A stretch of 64,000 nucleotides of DNA from Kocuria coralli (GTDB lineage Bacteria; Actinomycetota; Actinomycetes; Actinomycetales; Micrococcaceae): assembly GCF_008831305.1 (NCBI RefSeq), contig NZ_ML708614.1, forward strand, positions 143,920-207,919. The letters are read 5' to 3'. The position numbers and the translations under genes are program-made. Below the pieces are notes generated by a model, which did not search any database, was not told the DNA's origin, and saw only the letters and a program-made list of their open reading frames with translations. Below are positions 1 through 8,718 of this stretch, in pieces (the stretch's first letter is position 1; every line of letters begins with the position of its first letter).

Positions 1-203
1 GTCAGCACCCGGGTCTTGCCGGAGCCCGCCCCCGCCACGATGAGCAACGGGGAACCGGAGTGCTCCACCGCCTGGCGCTGGGGATCGTTCAGGCCGTCGA
101 GCAGCGCGGCGGGGTCTGCGGCAGCGGGTTCGCCTCCGGGGCCGTCCGTCCGGGGAGCGGCCGCCGCGGCCGAGAGCAGGGGGTTGTCCGTGAGGAAATC
201 CAT
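1..203 (-). CDS. pcrA: ATP-dependent DNA helicase UvrD/PcrA, N-terminal fragment
   Basis: Only the first 67 residues are in the window; the gene runs off the left edge. After an Ala/Pro/Gly-rich lead of about 35 residues come [11 protein letters not shown] (the adenine-contacting Q motif of superfamily 1A helicases) and the Walker A loop [11 protein letters not shown]. This pairing is diagnostic of UvrD/Rep/PcrA 3'-5' helicases used in repair and replication-fork maintenance. The ATG at 201-203 is the natural start, since nothing coding precedes it. PcrA, UvrD1 and another UvrD-like paralogue cannot be told apart from this fragment. Confidence 0.85.
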   Translation of the reverse strand, partial: MDFLTDNPLLSAAAAAPRTDGPGGEPAAADPAALLDGLNDPQRQAVEHSGSPLLIVAGAGSGKTRVL

Positions 204-289
204 GATCCCCCCAGTTTAAGCCGGGACGCCGACACCATCCGGGCCGGATCCCCTCATGGGTCCGATGCCGGTCCTCGGCACCGGCGGGC

Positions 290-1021
290 TCACACGGGGG
301 CGACCTCCACGTGGTGCCTGCCGTTGTCGTCCACGACCCACAGCTCGCCGTCGGCGACGTCGACCGTGTGCGGCCGGTCCAGCACGATGTTCTCGGTGAA
401 GTCGGCCTCGTCCTCGTCGATCTCCGGTCCGCCCAGGACGGTGCGCAGTTCCTGAGTCTCCCTGTCCAGGACCCGAACCGCGTTGTTGCCGGTATCGGCG
501 ATCACGATGGAGCCGTCGTAGAGGATGTTGACCGATTCGGGGGTGCGCAGCTTGGCCTCCTCGGCGGGGCCGTCCTGCCAGCCGGCCCCGTGCCGGCCGA
601 CCAGGGTGACCACCTGGGGATCGCCGTCGCCCTTGTCCATGTCGAATTCCAGGTACCGCAGAGACGACGAATCACGGTCCACGATCCAGATGCGGCCGTC
701 CGGGTCCTCGATGCTGCCGCTGGTCGCGGCGAACTTCGCATGGGAGACCTTGCCGTCACGACGCCCGGACTCCCCCGTACCGGCGAACTCGACGAGGGCC
801 TGCGTGTAGGCGTCCCAGCGGAAGAGCTGATTGCGCTCGGGGACGGAGACGACGGCCGCCCACAGCTTATGGGACCAGGTCACGTCCGCGATCCGGGCGC
901 CGTCGAGGATGGAGAGGTCGATCTGGCGCCGTACGGTCTTCCAGTCGTTCTCGAAGAGGGTCAGTTCCCCGTGGGACAGCCTCAACAACAGGCCCTCCGG
1001 GAGGCCGATCGACAACTCCAC
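290..1021 (-). CDS. NHL-repeat beta-propeller protein
   Basis: A 243-residue protein with no signal peptide or membrane segment, so probably cytoplasmic. The C-terminal two thirds carries NHL-type blades: DPDGRIWIVDRDSSSLRYL, then RTPESVNILYDGSIVIADTG followed by NNAVRVLD, then HTVDVADGELWVVDDNG. NHL propellers are binding scaffolds, and no catalytic domain is attached. I chose the GTG at 1019-1021 because GGAGGT lies 5 nt upstream; the frame stays open further upstream but would then run into the facing 4-TM gene. It lies 86 bp upstream of the helicase gene on the same strand. The binding partner is unknown. Confidence 0.7.
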   Translation of the reverse strand: MELSIGLPEGLLLRLSHGELTLFENDWKTVRRQIDLSILDGARIADVTWSHKLWAAVVSVPERNQLFRWDAYTQALVEFAGTGESGRRDGKVSHAKFAATSGSIEDPDGRIWIVDRDSSSLRYLEFDMDKGDGDPQVVTLVGRHGAGWQDGPAEEAKLRTPESVNILYDGSIVIADTGNNAVRVLDRETQELRTVLGGPEIDEDEADFTENIVLDRPHTVDVADGELWVVDDNGRHHVEVAPV

Positions 1022-1183
1022 AGTGCACCTCCAAAGCGCTGGATGCGAGCGCGATGCCCGCCCTGTCCCGCCCGGGGTGATCCCGTTCGGGATGTGATCC
1101 AGCCTACTCGCTCGGGTGCCCCGATGCCGCCGGTGCCACGGCTTCCGGGAAACGGTTCGGGAGGCCTGCGCGATAATGGGCGC

Positions 1184-1894
1184 ATGGGCTTGACGCGCGC
1201 GCAGAAGATCAAGAAATACGGGGACAGGGCCGGTGAGGTACCGGCCGGCGGGCCGGGCCGCCGCGAGCGATCCGCAGCTGCGGCTCCCGCGCGCAGGAAC
1301 ACGGAGCTTCCGGCACCCGAACCGACCAAGGTCAAGCGGCAGCCCGGAGTCCTGATCGCCGTGATCATGGTCATCGGGGCGCTGCTGATGTTCTACGTGA
1401 ACGTGCTGATCATGCCCGAGTTCTCCGCCATGGTCGCCGAGGACCACGGTGTACCGGAGTTGCAGGTCATCGGCTACGACCAGGCCTGGTTCGAGCAGTT
1501 CGCCCGCACCATCGGCGACGACGGCGCCCAGCTCTACGCCTCGGTCCACTGGGGCATCGGCCTGCTGGCACCGCTGGTCATGGCGGCGGGCTGGGCGCTC
1601 TTCATGGTGATCTACGCCAAACGCGGCTACGAGCGGTGGAGCGGCCTGATCGTGACGGTGCTCTTCCTGGTGGTCTACCTGGTCGGCAACGCCGTGGTCC
1701 AGCAGGCCGTCGCGGACGCGGGCAACGGCGCACTGGTCACCTTCTCCTCGGTCCTGATCTCCACGCGCTGGGTGCTGCTGGTCGTGCTCATGGCGGTGAC
1801 CTTCGGGATCTTCTTCCGCAAGATGCGCGAACGCCTGCAGAACTTCGACCCGGTCGCCGCCAACGAGGAGCGCAAGCGCAGGTTCGGGCGCTGA
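1184..1894 (+). CDS. Four-helix integral membrane protein, function unknown
   Basis: A 236-residue protein. A basic, Ala/Pro-rich cytoplasmic N-terminus (about 50 residues) precedes four hydrophobic segments near residues 53-75, 122-150, 155-178 and 187-210, and a charged C-terminal tail. I recognise no family motif. The start ATG at 1184 is preceded by GATAAT 6 nt upstream, which fits a leaderless promoter, and no Shine-Dalgarno sequence is visible. The same frame is open from 311, but that upstream part is antisense to the NHL gene and is not coding. It converges with the opp operon 15 bp downstream. Confidence 0.7.
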   Translation: MGLTRAQKIKKYGDRAGEVPAGGPGRRERSAAAAPARRNTELPAPEPTKVKRQPGVLIAVIMVIGALLMFYVNVLIMPEFSAMVAEDHGVPELQVIGYDQAWFEQFARTIGDDGAQLYASVHWGIGLLAPLVMAAGWALFMVIYAKRGYERWSGLIVTVLFLVVYLVGNAVVQQAVADAGNGALVTFSSVLISTRWVLLVVLMAVTFGIFFRKMRERLQNFDPVAANEERKRRFGR

Positions 1895-1909
1895 GCGCCG
1901 CGAACCCGC

Positions 1910-3580
1910 TCACAGCGTCGGGACGTTGCTGAGCAGCTGCCGGGTGTAGTCGTGCGTGGGGTGCTCGAGGACCTCGTCCACCGGCCCGGCGTCGACGATC
2001 ACACCCTGATTGAGCACCACGATCTGGTCGGCGATGTGCCGGGCCAGCGTGATGTTGTGCGTGACGAACAGCAGCGCCAGCCCGCGCTCGGCGCGCAGGT
2101 GGTTGAGCAGCGCGATGATCGAGGCCTGCACCGACACGTCCAGGGCGGAGGTGATCTCGTCGCACACCAGGATGCTCGGCGCATTGACCAGCGCCCTGGC
2201 GATCGCCGCCCGCTGGCGCTCGCCACCGGACAGGTCCCCGGGGCGCCGGTCGTAGAAGCTGCGGCTGAGCCGGACCGAGTCGAGGGCCTCCTCGACCACA
2301 CCCCGCCGCTCACGGGGCGGCAGCTTCTGGCTCATCTCCAGGGGAACCGTGAGCGACTGCCCGATCGTCCGCCGCGGATTGAGCGAGGAGAACGGCGACT
2401 GGAAGATGTACTGCACGTCCTGCCGCTGGTCCCCGGTGCGCTGCCGAGTGGAGTTCGCCAGCTCCTTGCCGCGCAGGGCCACGACGCCCTGGTAGTCGTC
2501 CACCAGCCCGGCCACGCACCGGGACAGGGTGGTCTTGCCCGAACCCGACTCGCCGAGCACCATGGCGGACTGGCCGGGCTCCAGCGTGAACTCGACGCCC
2601 TTGAGCACCTCGGTACTGCCGTAGGACTTCCTCAGATCCCTGACCGTCAGCAGCGGGGACCTGTTCGGCTCCTCGGCGGTCTCCGCCGGGAGACCCGGGG
2701 TCCGGGAGACCGTGGGCAGCTCGTTGGTGGCCGTCAGCACCTTCTTCCCCGCCAGGTCCGGCACCGCTTCGAGCAGGCGCCGGGTGTACGGGTGCTCCGG
2801 TGCGGCCAGGAGCTGCCCGACCGGCCCCTCCTCCACCAGTTCACCGCGCAGCATCACCGCGACCCGGTCGGCCAGTTCCGCCACCACGGCGAGGTCGTGG
2901 GTGATGTACAGGCTGGCGACGTCGTGCTGCTGGGTCATCATCCGGATGGTGTCCAGCACGTGGGACTGGGTGGAGACGTCCAGGCCGGTCGTGGGCTCGT
3001 CCAGGATCAGCACGTCGGGGGTCATGGCGAATGCCATGGCGATGCCGATGCGCTGCTGCTGCCCGCCCGAGAGCTGATGGGGCCAGCGCCGCTGGTAGGC
3101 GGGCGTGCTCGGCAGCCCGACCTCCTCGAGCACCTGGGCCACCCGGGCGCTGCGCTCCTTGTCCGAGGAGCCGTACCCGTGGATGTCGAGGACCTCGCGG
3201 ATCTGCTCCCCCACCCTGATCGCCGGGTTCAGGCTCAGCGCCGGGTCCTGCGGGATATAGGCGACCCGGCTGCCCCGGAGCCGCCGCATCCGTTCCTCCG
3301 GGAGTTCCAGGAGCTGCACGTCCTCGCCCTCGCGGGAGCACAGGGTGATGCTGCCGGAGCCGTAGGCCAGTCCCGCCCGGTAGTGGCCCAGGCAGGCCAG
3401 GCCCGCGGTGGTCTTGCCCGATCCGGACTCCCCGACCAGGCCCAGGATCTCCCCCCGGAAGAGCGTCAGGCTCACGCCGTGCAGGATCTCCGTGCCGTCG
3501 TGCGTGACCACCCGCAGGTCCTCCATCCACAGGGCGGTATCGGTCGCGGTGGCGGTGCCGCTCATCGTCGAGGAGGTCAT
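1910..3580 (-). CDS. Double-domain oligopeptide/nickel-type ABC transporter ATPase (OppDF fusion)
   Basis: A 556-residue protein with two complete ATP-binding cassettes. Domain 1 has Walker A GESGSGKTT near residues 50-58, signature LSGGQQQR near 170-177 and Walker B LILDEPTTGLD near 191-201. Domain 2 has Walker A GESGSGKTT at 343-351, signature LSGGERQR near 450-457 and Walker B ILVCDEITSALD at 470-481. The first domain carries the HPYTRRLL element typical of peptide importers just after its cassette, and the second a matching HDYTRQLL. It should energise the permease pair encoded upstream. Its ATG overlaps the permease stop as ATGA, which implies translational coupling. Single-chain OppD-OppF fusions are common in Actinobacteria. 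The transported substrate is not determined. Confidence 0.92.
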   Translation of the reverse strand: MTSSTMSGTATATDTALWMEDLRVVTHDGTEILHGVSLTLFRGEILGLVGESGSGKTTAGLACLGHYRAGLAYGSGSITLCSREGEDVQLLELPEERMRRLRGSRVAYIPQDPALSLNPAIRVGEQIREVLDIHGYGSSDKERSARVAQVLEEVGLPSTPAYQRRWPHQLSGGQQQRIGIAMAFAMTPDVLILDEPTTGLDVSTQSHVLDTIRMMTQQHDVASLYITHDLAVVAELADRVAVMLRGELVEEGPVGQLLAAPEHPYTRRLLEAVPDLAGKKVLTATNELPTVSRTPGLPAETAEEPNRSPLLTVRDLRKSYGSTEVLKGVEFTLEPGQSAMVLGESGSGKTTLSRCVAGLVDDYQGVVALRGKELANSTRQRTGDQRQDVQYIFQSPFSSLNPRRTIGQSLTVPLEMSQKLPPRERRGVVEEALDSVRLSRSFYDRRPGDLSGGERQRAAIARALVNAPSILVCDEITSALDVSVQASIIALLNHLRAERGLALLFVTHNITLARHIADQIVVLNQGVIVDAGPVDEVLEHPTHDYTRQLLSNVPTL

Positions 3581-4476
3581 GAGGTCTCCACATTCGTCGA
3601 GGCGGTGGCCCGGGCGATGGCGTCCGCCAGCAGGTTCGTGCCGATGGTCAGGATGGCGATGGCGATGACCGGCAGGATCACGCCCCACGGCTGGATGCTC
3701 AGGGCGATGCGGTTCTCGTTGATCATCAGGCCCCAGTCGGCGGTGGGCGGCTGCATCCCGAGCCCCAGGAAGGACAGCGAGGCGATCGCGCCGATGGAGT
3801 AGGTCAGCCGCAGGCCCGCCTCCACGCACAGCGGCCCGGTGATGTTCGGGAAGATCTCCCGGCTCAGGATCCGCGCGCGCGGCATGGCGTACATCTCCGC
3901 GGCGCGGATGTAGTCCTCACTGGTCACGCCGAGGGTCGCGGCCCTGGCCACGCGGGCCACGCGCGGCGCATGGGTAAGGCCGATCACGGTCACCAGCACC
4001 CAGCCCTGGGGGCCCAGCACCACGATGGCCAGCAGGGCCAGCACCAGCTGCGGGAAGGCCAGGACGACGTCGTTGAGGCGCATGATGATCGAGTCGGTCT
4101 TCCCCCCGGCATAGCCGGCGACCATGCCGATCACGCAGCCGACCACCAATCCCAGGGCCGTGGCCAGTACCGAATAGGCGAGCAGGAGCAGCCCGCCCGC
4201 CAGGAACCGGGAGGCCACGGAACGCCCGAGGTTGTCGGTGCCGAAGATCCCGGTCGTCTGGAACGGCCGGTCCGCGAACTCCGTGGGCGAGTAGCCGGTG
4301 ACCAGGGGGGCGAGCAACGGCCCCGCCAATGCGAGGATCACGATGAACGCCGTCAGGATCACCCCGACCTTGCCCTGCTTCTGCGCCCAGATCCGCGCGA
4401 CCAGCCGGGAGGGACGTGTTGCGGATTCCTTGAGGTCGTCTCCGACGGAGCCGGGGTTCAGGTCCACGGTGCTCAT
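3577..4476 (-). CDS. ABC importer inner-membrane permease, OppC/DppC type
   Basis: A 299-residue BPD_transp_1 permease. A cytoplasmic N-terminus with Arg/Lys precedes TM1 near residues 38-58, and the extended periplasmic loop contains FGTDNLGRSVASRFLAG, the OppC signature. Further membrane helices follow, with the EAA-type coupling loop RAAEMYAMPRARILSREIFP that docks on the ATPase. The start ATG at 4474-4476 overlaps the stop of the preceding permease (ATGA). With the OppB-type partner it should form the translocation channel for a substrate delivered by the lipoprotein encoded first in the operon. Family membership is certain; peptide, nickel or sugar-peptide specificity is not. Confidence 0.92.
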   Translation of the reverse strand: MSTVDLNPGSVGDDLKESATRPSRLVARIWAQKQGKVGVILTAFIVILALAGPLLAPLVTGYSPTEFADRPFQTTGIFGTDNLGRSVASRFLAGGLLLLAYSVLATALGLVVGCVIGMVAGYAGGKTDSIIMRLNDVVLAFPQLVLALLAIVVLGPQGWVLVTVIGLTHAPRVARVARAATLGVTSEDYIRAAEMYAMPRARILSREIFPNITGPLCVEAGLRLTYSIGAIASLSFLGLGMQPPTADWGLMINENRIALSIQPWGVILPVIAIAILTIGTNLLADAIARATASTNVETS

Positions 4477-5426
4477 GATGCGCTCCGGAGCTTCGGGTTG
4501 GCGAGGATGCCGGCGATGTCCGCCAGCAGGTTCACCACGACGTAGACGGCCGCGATGATGATGGAGATGGCCTGCACCACCTGCACGTCCCGGAAGGTCA
4601 CGGCGTCGATCAGCGCCTGCCCGATCCCGGGATACCGGAACAGATACTCGACCACGACGACGCCTCCGGCCAGCCAGGCCAGCTGGATGGCGACCACCTG
4701 GGCCACGGGCCCGATGGCATGCGGCAGTGCGTGCCGGAAGATCACCTGGCGTTCCGAGACGCCCTTGAGCCGCGCCATCTCCACGAACCCGGAATCCATG
4801 ACCTCGGCCATGGTGGCCCGCATCATCCGGATGATGTAGGGGATGACCACGAGGGCCAGCGTAAGGGTGGGCAGGATCAGCTGAGCCGGTAGCTCCCACA
4901 CCTGCTGCCCCGGCGGGCTCATGGTGACCGCCGGCAGGATCCGGAAGACCGAGGTGGCGAAGAGGGTCACCAGGGCGATGCCGATGACGAACTCGGGCAG
5001 TGCCGCCAGGGTCAAGGTGGACCAGGTCACCACCTGGTCCCGGCGCTTCCCGCGGTGCAGGGCGGAGAAGATGCCGATCGCGATGCCCACCGGCACCGCG
5101 ATCACGGCGGCGCACAGCATGAGCACGAGCGAGGAGCTGATCCGGTCCCCCAGCAGCTCGATGACCGGCCCGCCCGTCGTCGTCGAGGTCCCGAAATCCC
5201 CGACGAACAACCCGCCGAGCCACAGGAAATAGCGCTCGAAGGGGGAACGGTCCAGGTGCAGCTCCGCGTTCAGGGCGGCGATGCGCTCCTCCGTGGCCTG
5301 CTGGCCGAGGATCGCCCGTGCGGGGTCACCGGGCAGCAGCAGCGTGGCCGCGAAGACCACCACCGACACGGCGAGCAGGATGAATATGCTCACCAGCAGT
5401 CGTCTGAGGATGAGTTTGCCGATCAT
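4473..5426 (-). CDS. ABC importer inner-membrane permease, OppB/DppB type
   Basis: A 317-residue permease that starts right at the membrane (MIGKLILRRLLVSIFILLAV), as OppB/DppB proteins do. It has LLPGDPARAILGQQAT after TM1, a family hallmark, about six membrane segments, and the coupling motif VEMARLKGVSERQVIFRHAL. It pairs with the OppC-type protein encoded immediately downstream. The ATG at 5424-5426 overlaps the stop of the solute-binding protein gene as ATGA. Nothing in the sequence suggests truncation. Confidence 0.92.
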   Translation of the reverse strand: MIGKLILRRLLVSIFILLAVSVVVFAATLLLPGDPARAILGQQATEERIAALNAELHLDRSPFERYFLWLGGLFVGDFGTSTTTGGPVIELLGDRISSSLVLMLCAAVIAVPVGIAIGIFSALHRGKRRDQVVTWSTLTLAALPEFVIGIALVTLFATSVFRILPAVTMSPPGQQVWELPAQLILPTLTLALVVIPYIIRMMRATMAEVMDSGFVEMARLKGVSERQVIFRHALPHAIGPVAQVVAIQLAWLAGGVVVVEYLFRYPGIGQALIDAVTFRDVQVVQAISIIIAAVYVVVNLLADIAGILANPKLRSAS

Positions 5427-7009
5427 GAGACCTCCCCGAGCCAGACACGACGGAATGTGTAGCCGGACAGCGGCAGCCCGGTGGCGTTCTCCTGCAGGCC
5501 CAGGACGTAGCGCTGATAGGCGTCGACCTGATTGGCGAAGCCCCAGATGATGTACCCGCCCTCGTCGAACAGCTGCTGCTGCGCCTGGCGGACCAGCTCG
5601 TTCCTGCGGGTCTCGTCGAGCTCGGCCTGGGCCTCGTCGAGCAGGGCGGTGAAGTCCTCGTTCACCCAGCCCGTCTCGTTGAAGGGGGAGTCCGCGGTCG
5701 CGCAGTTGCGCGCCTGGGGCAGGAAGTTCCTGGTGTACCAGAAGCTCTGGGCGAAGTCCCACTGCAGGTACTGCTCGCCGAAGAAGGTCGTGGTGTCCAC
5801 CCTGCGGATCTCCACGGTGATCCCGGCGTCGGCGGCCTGCTGGGCGAAGACCTGGGCGGCCTCGACCACGCCGGACTGGATGGGCGCCGTCACCAGCTCC
5901 ACGGTGATCCCGTCCGGGTAGCCGGCCTCATCGAGCAGGCGTCGCGCCTCGGCGACGTCCTGTTCCCGCTGCGGGAAGTCCGACGGATAGGACGAGTCGT
6001 AGGGGGAGAACATGTCGTTGCCCAGGTCCCCGTATCCGGAGAGCACCTGCTCGATCATCTGCTGGCGGTCCACCGCGAGCCGGAAGGCCTGGCGGACGCG
6101 GACGTCATCGAAGGGCTCGACATCGACGCGCATGGTGAAGGGCAGCCACATGCCGGTGGCGGAGTTCAGCACCGCCATGCGCTCGTCGCTCTCGATGACC
6201 TCCACCAGGGCCAGCGGGATCTGCCCCACGCAGTCCACCTGGCTGGACAGCAGGGCGTTGATCAGCGCGTCGGTGTCGTTGAAGTTCAGCAGTTCCACCT
6301 CGTCGAGGTGGGGCGCCTGGTCCCAGTAGTGCGGGTTGCGCTCCAGCACCGTCGACATCCCCGCGGAGAACGACTTCAGCCGGAAGGGCCCGGCCCCCAC
6401 GGGGACAGCGGGATCGTAGTCCCGGGGGACGATGCCCATGGAGTACTGCGCCAGGGCGTCGTCGAGCACCGCGTTCGGCGCCGAGAGATGGATCTCCACC
6501 GTGCGGTCGTCCACGGCGACTGCACGCTCGAACATGGCCAGGTTGGCCGCATTGGTCTTGGGGTCCTCGGGGTCGGTGACCCGCTCGAAGGTGAAGACCA
6601 CGTCGTCGGCGGTCAGGTCCGAGCCGTCGGAGAACAGGAGGTTCTCCCGCAGTCGCAGAGTCCACACGGAACCATCGGCGTCGGGCTCCAGGGACTCGGC
6701 CAGCCGGTAGGCGATCTCGTAGTCGTCGTCGCGCTCCACGAGGGGTTCGTACAGGTTGATCACCCGGGCCGAATCCCCGGAGTTGACCGGGATGTGGGCG
6801 TCCAGGGTGTCCGCCGTGGAGCCCCCGGTGAGGCCCACGCGCAGCACTCCCCCGGACGACGGCGGGGCGGAGGTGTCCACCTCGAAAGCGGTCTGGCTGC
6901 CGCATGCCGTGAGGGCGCCGACCGAGCCGAGGACGAGCGCTCCGGAGAGCAGCTGTCGGCGGGCGAGGGAGTGCTGTGCCCAGCGCCCCGTGGTGAACCG
7001 GTCAGTCAT
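5423..7009 (-). CDS. ABC transporter solute-binding lipoprotein, SBP_bac_5 family
   Basis: A 528-residue extracytoplasmic substrate receptor of the peptide/nickel (OppA/DppA/NikA) class. The N-terminus has a twin-arginine pair (ARRQLL, residues 16-21), a hydrophobic stretch and the lipobox LTAC with Cys36, so it is probably a Tat-exported lipoprotein. Family features include NLYEPLVERD, the VWTLRLRENLLFSDGSDLTA region and DVVFTFERV. The start ATG at 7007-7009 overlaps the last codons of the upstream regulator by 8 bp. The operon order regulator-receptor-permease-permease-ATPase is complete and intact. The ligand cannot be read from sequence. Confidence 0.9.
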   Translation of the reverse strand: MTDRFTTGRWAQHSLARRQLLSGALVLGSVGALTACGSQTAFEVDTSAPPSSGGVLRVGLTGGSTADTLDAHIPVNSGDSARVINLYEPLVERDDDYEIAYRLAESLEPDADGSVWTLRLRENLLFSDGSDLTADDVVFTFERVTDPEDPKTNAANLAMFERAVAVDDRTVEIHLSAPNAVLDDALAQYSMGIVPRDYDPAVPVGAGPFRLKSFSAGMSTVLERNPHYWDQAPHLDEVELLNFNDTDALINALLSSQVDCVGQIPLALVEVIESDERMAVLNSATGMWLPFTMRVDVEPFDDVRVRQAFRLAVDRQQMIEQVLSGYGDLGNDMFSPYDSSYPSDFPQREQDVAEARRLLDEAGYPDGITVELVTAPIQSGVVEAAQVFAQQAADAGITVEIRRVDTTTFFGEQYLQWDFAQSFWYTRNFLPQARNCATADSPFNETGWVNEDFTALLDEAQAELDETRRNELVRQAQQQLFDEGGYIIWGFANQVDAYQRYVLGLQENATGLPLSGYTFRRVWLGEVS

Positions 7010-7946
7010 GGAAGACTCCCTTCGACGCTGAGGTGTCGTGCTCGTCGCGGACGTCGCGCTCCGTGGCATCCGGCCCGTGGTCACGACGGCGGATCAGCAC
7101 GGTATCGACGTGATGCTCGAGGACCCGGGTCATCTGCTCGGCATCGATCAGGCCGGTGAGCACTCGCAGCCCGACCCCGTCGACCAGGCCGATCAGGGAG
7201 TCCACCATCGGCCGGGCGGGGCCTTCGATGAAGACCCCTTGCCGCTGTCCGTCCAGGACCACGGCCGTCACGGTCCGGTGCCAGCAATGGTAGGCCTCGG
7301 CATGGAGGGACCTGCAGTCCTCGTCCAGGCTGCTCGTGCCCCAGAACTGGGCCCAGATGGACCACTCCGCGCGGGTCTGCCTGTCCGCCGGGACCTGGCT
7401 CCCGAGCAGGCCCTTGAGCTGAGCGACCGGCTCGGCGAGCTCCGAGAGCAGGGCCACCTGGCGGTCGTACTCCAGCTTGATGGTGTAGTGGAGGGTCTCC
7501 AGGAAGACCGCCTTCTTGCCTGCGAAGTGATAGTGGATCGCCGCATTCGAGACGCCCGCGGCCGCGGCGATGTCCGCCACGCGGACCGCCTGATAACCAC
7601 GCTGGGAGAAGAGCCACCAGGCCGCCTCCACGATGCTTCGCTTGCGCGCCGCATGATCCGTTGCGCTGCCGGGCAGATCGGAGTGGACCTGCAGCGGGGC
7701 GGCGGCGCTGGAGGCATCCGTGCTGTCGGCTCCGGTGAGCAGCCACGAGACGGTCACCCCGGTATGGGTGGCCAGGCTGAAGAGCTCGTGCGGCGTGAAC
7801 CGGCGCGTACCGGTCAGTGCTTTGGAGAGTTTCGTCTCATCCAGCCCGATCCTGAGCGACAGCTCCCGCTGGGCCAGACCGGAGGCGCGAATCGCCTCCC
7901 GGGCACGTGAAGCCGCCGTATCGGGAGTCACCACGGGCGGAGTCAT
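7002..7946 (-). CDS. XRE-TetR fusion transcriptional regulator of the opp-type operon
   Basis: A 314-residue protein with two DNA-binding modules in tandem. Residues about 10-68 form a Cro/C1 (XRE)-type HTH (LAQRELSLRIGLDETKLSKA, then HTGVTVSWLLTG). Residues about 98-145 form a TetR_N HTH (YQAVRVADIAAAAGVSNAAI then HYHF). A TetR-like helical ligand domain of about 150 residues follows. Most TetR proteins have only the second HTH. It is the first gene of the transporter operon and probably its ligand-responsive autoregulator. The ATG at 7944-7946 lies 7 nt after a -10 hexamer, so the mRNA is probably leaderless. A TTGCG-N5-CGCAA palindrome overlaps the -35. Confidence 0.88.
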   Translation of the reverse strand: MTPPVVTPDTAASRAREAIRASGLAQRELSLRIGLDETKLSKALTGTRRFTPHELFSLATHTGVTVSWLLTGADSTDASSAAAPLQVHSDLPGSATDHAARKRSIVEAAWWLFSQRGYQAVRVADIAAAAGVSNAAIHYHFAGKKAVFLETLHYTIKLEYDRQVALLSELAEPVAQLKGLLGSQVPADRQTRAEWSIWAQFWGTSSLDEDCRSLHAEAYHCWHRTVTAVVLDGQRQGVFIEGPARPMVDSLIGLVDGVGLRVLTGLIDAEQMTRVLEHHVDTVLIRRRDHGPDATERDVRDEHDTSASKGVFHD

Positions 7947-7953
7947 GTGATGT

Positions 7954-7982
7954 ATCTAACAGCGTGGTTGCGCTAATCGCAA
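7954..7982 (-). promoter_or_regulatory. Promoter of the regulator-opp operon
   Basis: Read on the minus strand, TTGCGA (7977-7982) and TTAGAT (7954-7959) are separated by 17 nt. The -10 ends 7 nt before the regulator ATG, so transcription should begin at or next to the start codon. Both elements are good matches to an actinobacterial housekeeping promoter. Confidence 0.65.
7968..7982. promoter_or_regulatory. Candidate operator, TTGCG-N5-CGCAA palindrome
   Basis: A perfect 5+5 inverted repeat around CTAAT overlaps the -35 of the operon promoter. A second small palindrome, GCGATGATCGC, lies at 8001-8011 and also contains ATCGC. The position suits repression by the XRE-TetR protein; which of its two HTHs would bind is unknown. 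Confidence 0.45.
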
Positions 7983-8080
7983 ATGCCTGACTCAGCATCA
8001 GCGATGATCGCAAGCCCGTGCCCACGGGATCTCAGGCACCGCACGGCGGAGAGGTCTCCGGTACGCACGCGAACGCCCGG

Positions 8081-8680
8081 CTACCGACCCAGCAGTGCCC
8101 TCAGCCCCGCGCTGACGATGGCCTCGGGATCCACCCGGTACCCCGCATGCAGCGATGCGTACAGCGGGGCGATGCCGTCGTCGACGACCGCTTCCCGCTC
8201 GTGACCGGCCATAGGCGTCGTCGCAGCGCTTCCGATGACGAAGTTCGACAGGGCGTACGCGTCGCCGAGCGGATCGACGGCACCCTCCTCGGCGAGCAGG
8301 ACGCACATGCGCTCCGAGAGCCGCAGATAGTTCGGCCCCCTGGGTGCCCTCATGGCGATGACCTGGCACGCCCAGGGGTGATCCACGAGATGCCGGTAGT
8401 AGGCGAGCATCAGCTCATAGAGGCTTGCCTCACGCCCGGCTCGCCGCATAGCGGCATCCAGCCCCAGGGCCTCGTCGAGCGCCAGGTCGAAGAGGTCGTC
8501 GACCGAAGTCACCCGGGAGTACAAGCTCGCCGGGGCGACACCCACGCGCAGCGCCACCGCTCGCACCGTGAGGGCCCGCAGGCCGCCCTCGTCCAGCAGC
8601 TCTACGGCCACCCCGGCGATCTGGTGGACGTCCACCGCCCGGGATCTGAGGGTCGGCTTGCGATGGTCCCAGTAGCTCAT
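8081..8680 (-). CDS. TetR/AcrR family transcriptional regulator
   Basis: A 199-residue one-component regulator. An N-terminal HTH (LTVRAVALRVGVAPASLYSR near residues 37-56) is followed by a helical ligand domain with a C-terminal TetR_C-like tail. The upstream GTG at 8687-8689 is in frame, but I chose the ATG at 8678-8680: TAGGGT (minus strand, 8688-8693) ends exactly 7 nt before it, the same spacing seen at other leaderless genes here. It is divergent from the tandem acetyltransferase gene, 38 bp away, which is its most likely target along with itself. Confidence 0.85.
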   Translation of the reverse strand: MSYWDHRKPTLRSRAVDVHQIAGVAVELLDEGGLRALTVRAVALRVGVAPASLYSRVTSVDDLFDLALDEALGLDAAMRRAGREASLYELMLAYYRHLVDHPWACQVIAMRAPRGPNYLRLSERMCVLLAEEGAVDPLGDAYALSNFVIGSAATTPMAGHEREAVVDDGIAPLYASLHAGYRVDPEAIVSAGLRALLGR

Positions 8681-8687
8681 GCCGGTC

Positions 8688-8711
8688 ACCCTATCCGAAC
8701 TATGTTAGTTT
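8688..8711. promoter_or_regulatory. Back-to-back -10 elements of the tetR/GNAT divergent promoters
   Basis: TAGGGT on the minus strand (8688-8693) and TAGTTT on the plus strand (8706-8711) each end 7 nt before the start codon they serve (8680 and 8719). One bound repressor could cover both. The segment between is AT-rich against its surroundings and has a weak GAAC...GTTC symmetry. Confidence 0.5.
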
Positions 8712-8718
8712 TAGGTTC

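Noticed and set aside
1952..3802. A 616-codon plus-strand frame over the transporter ATPase gene
   Set aside because: It is antisense to a double ABC ATPase with all motifs intact; long mirror frames like this are expected at this GC content.
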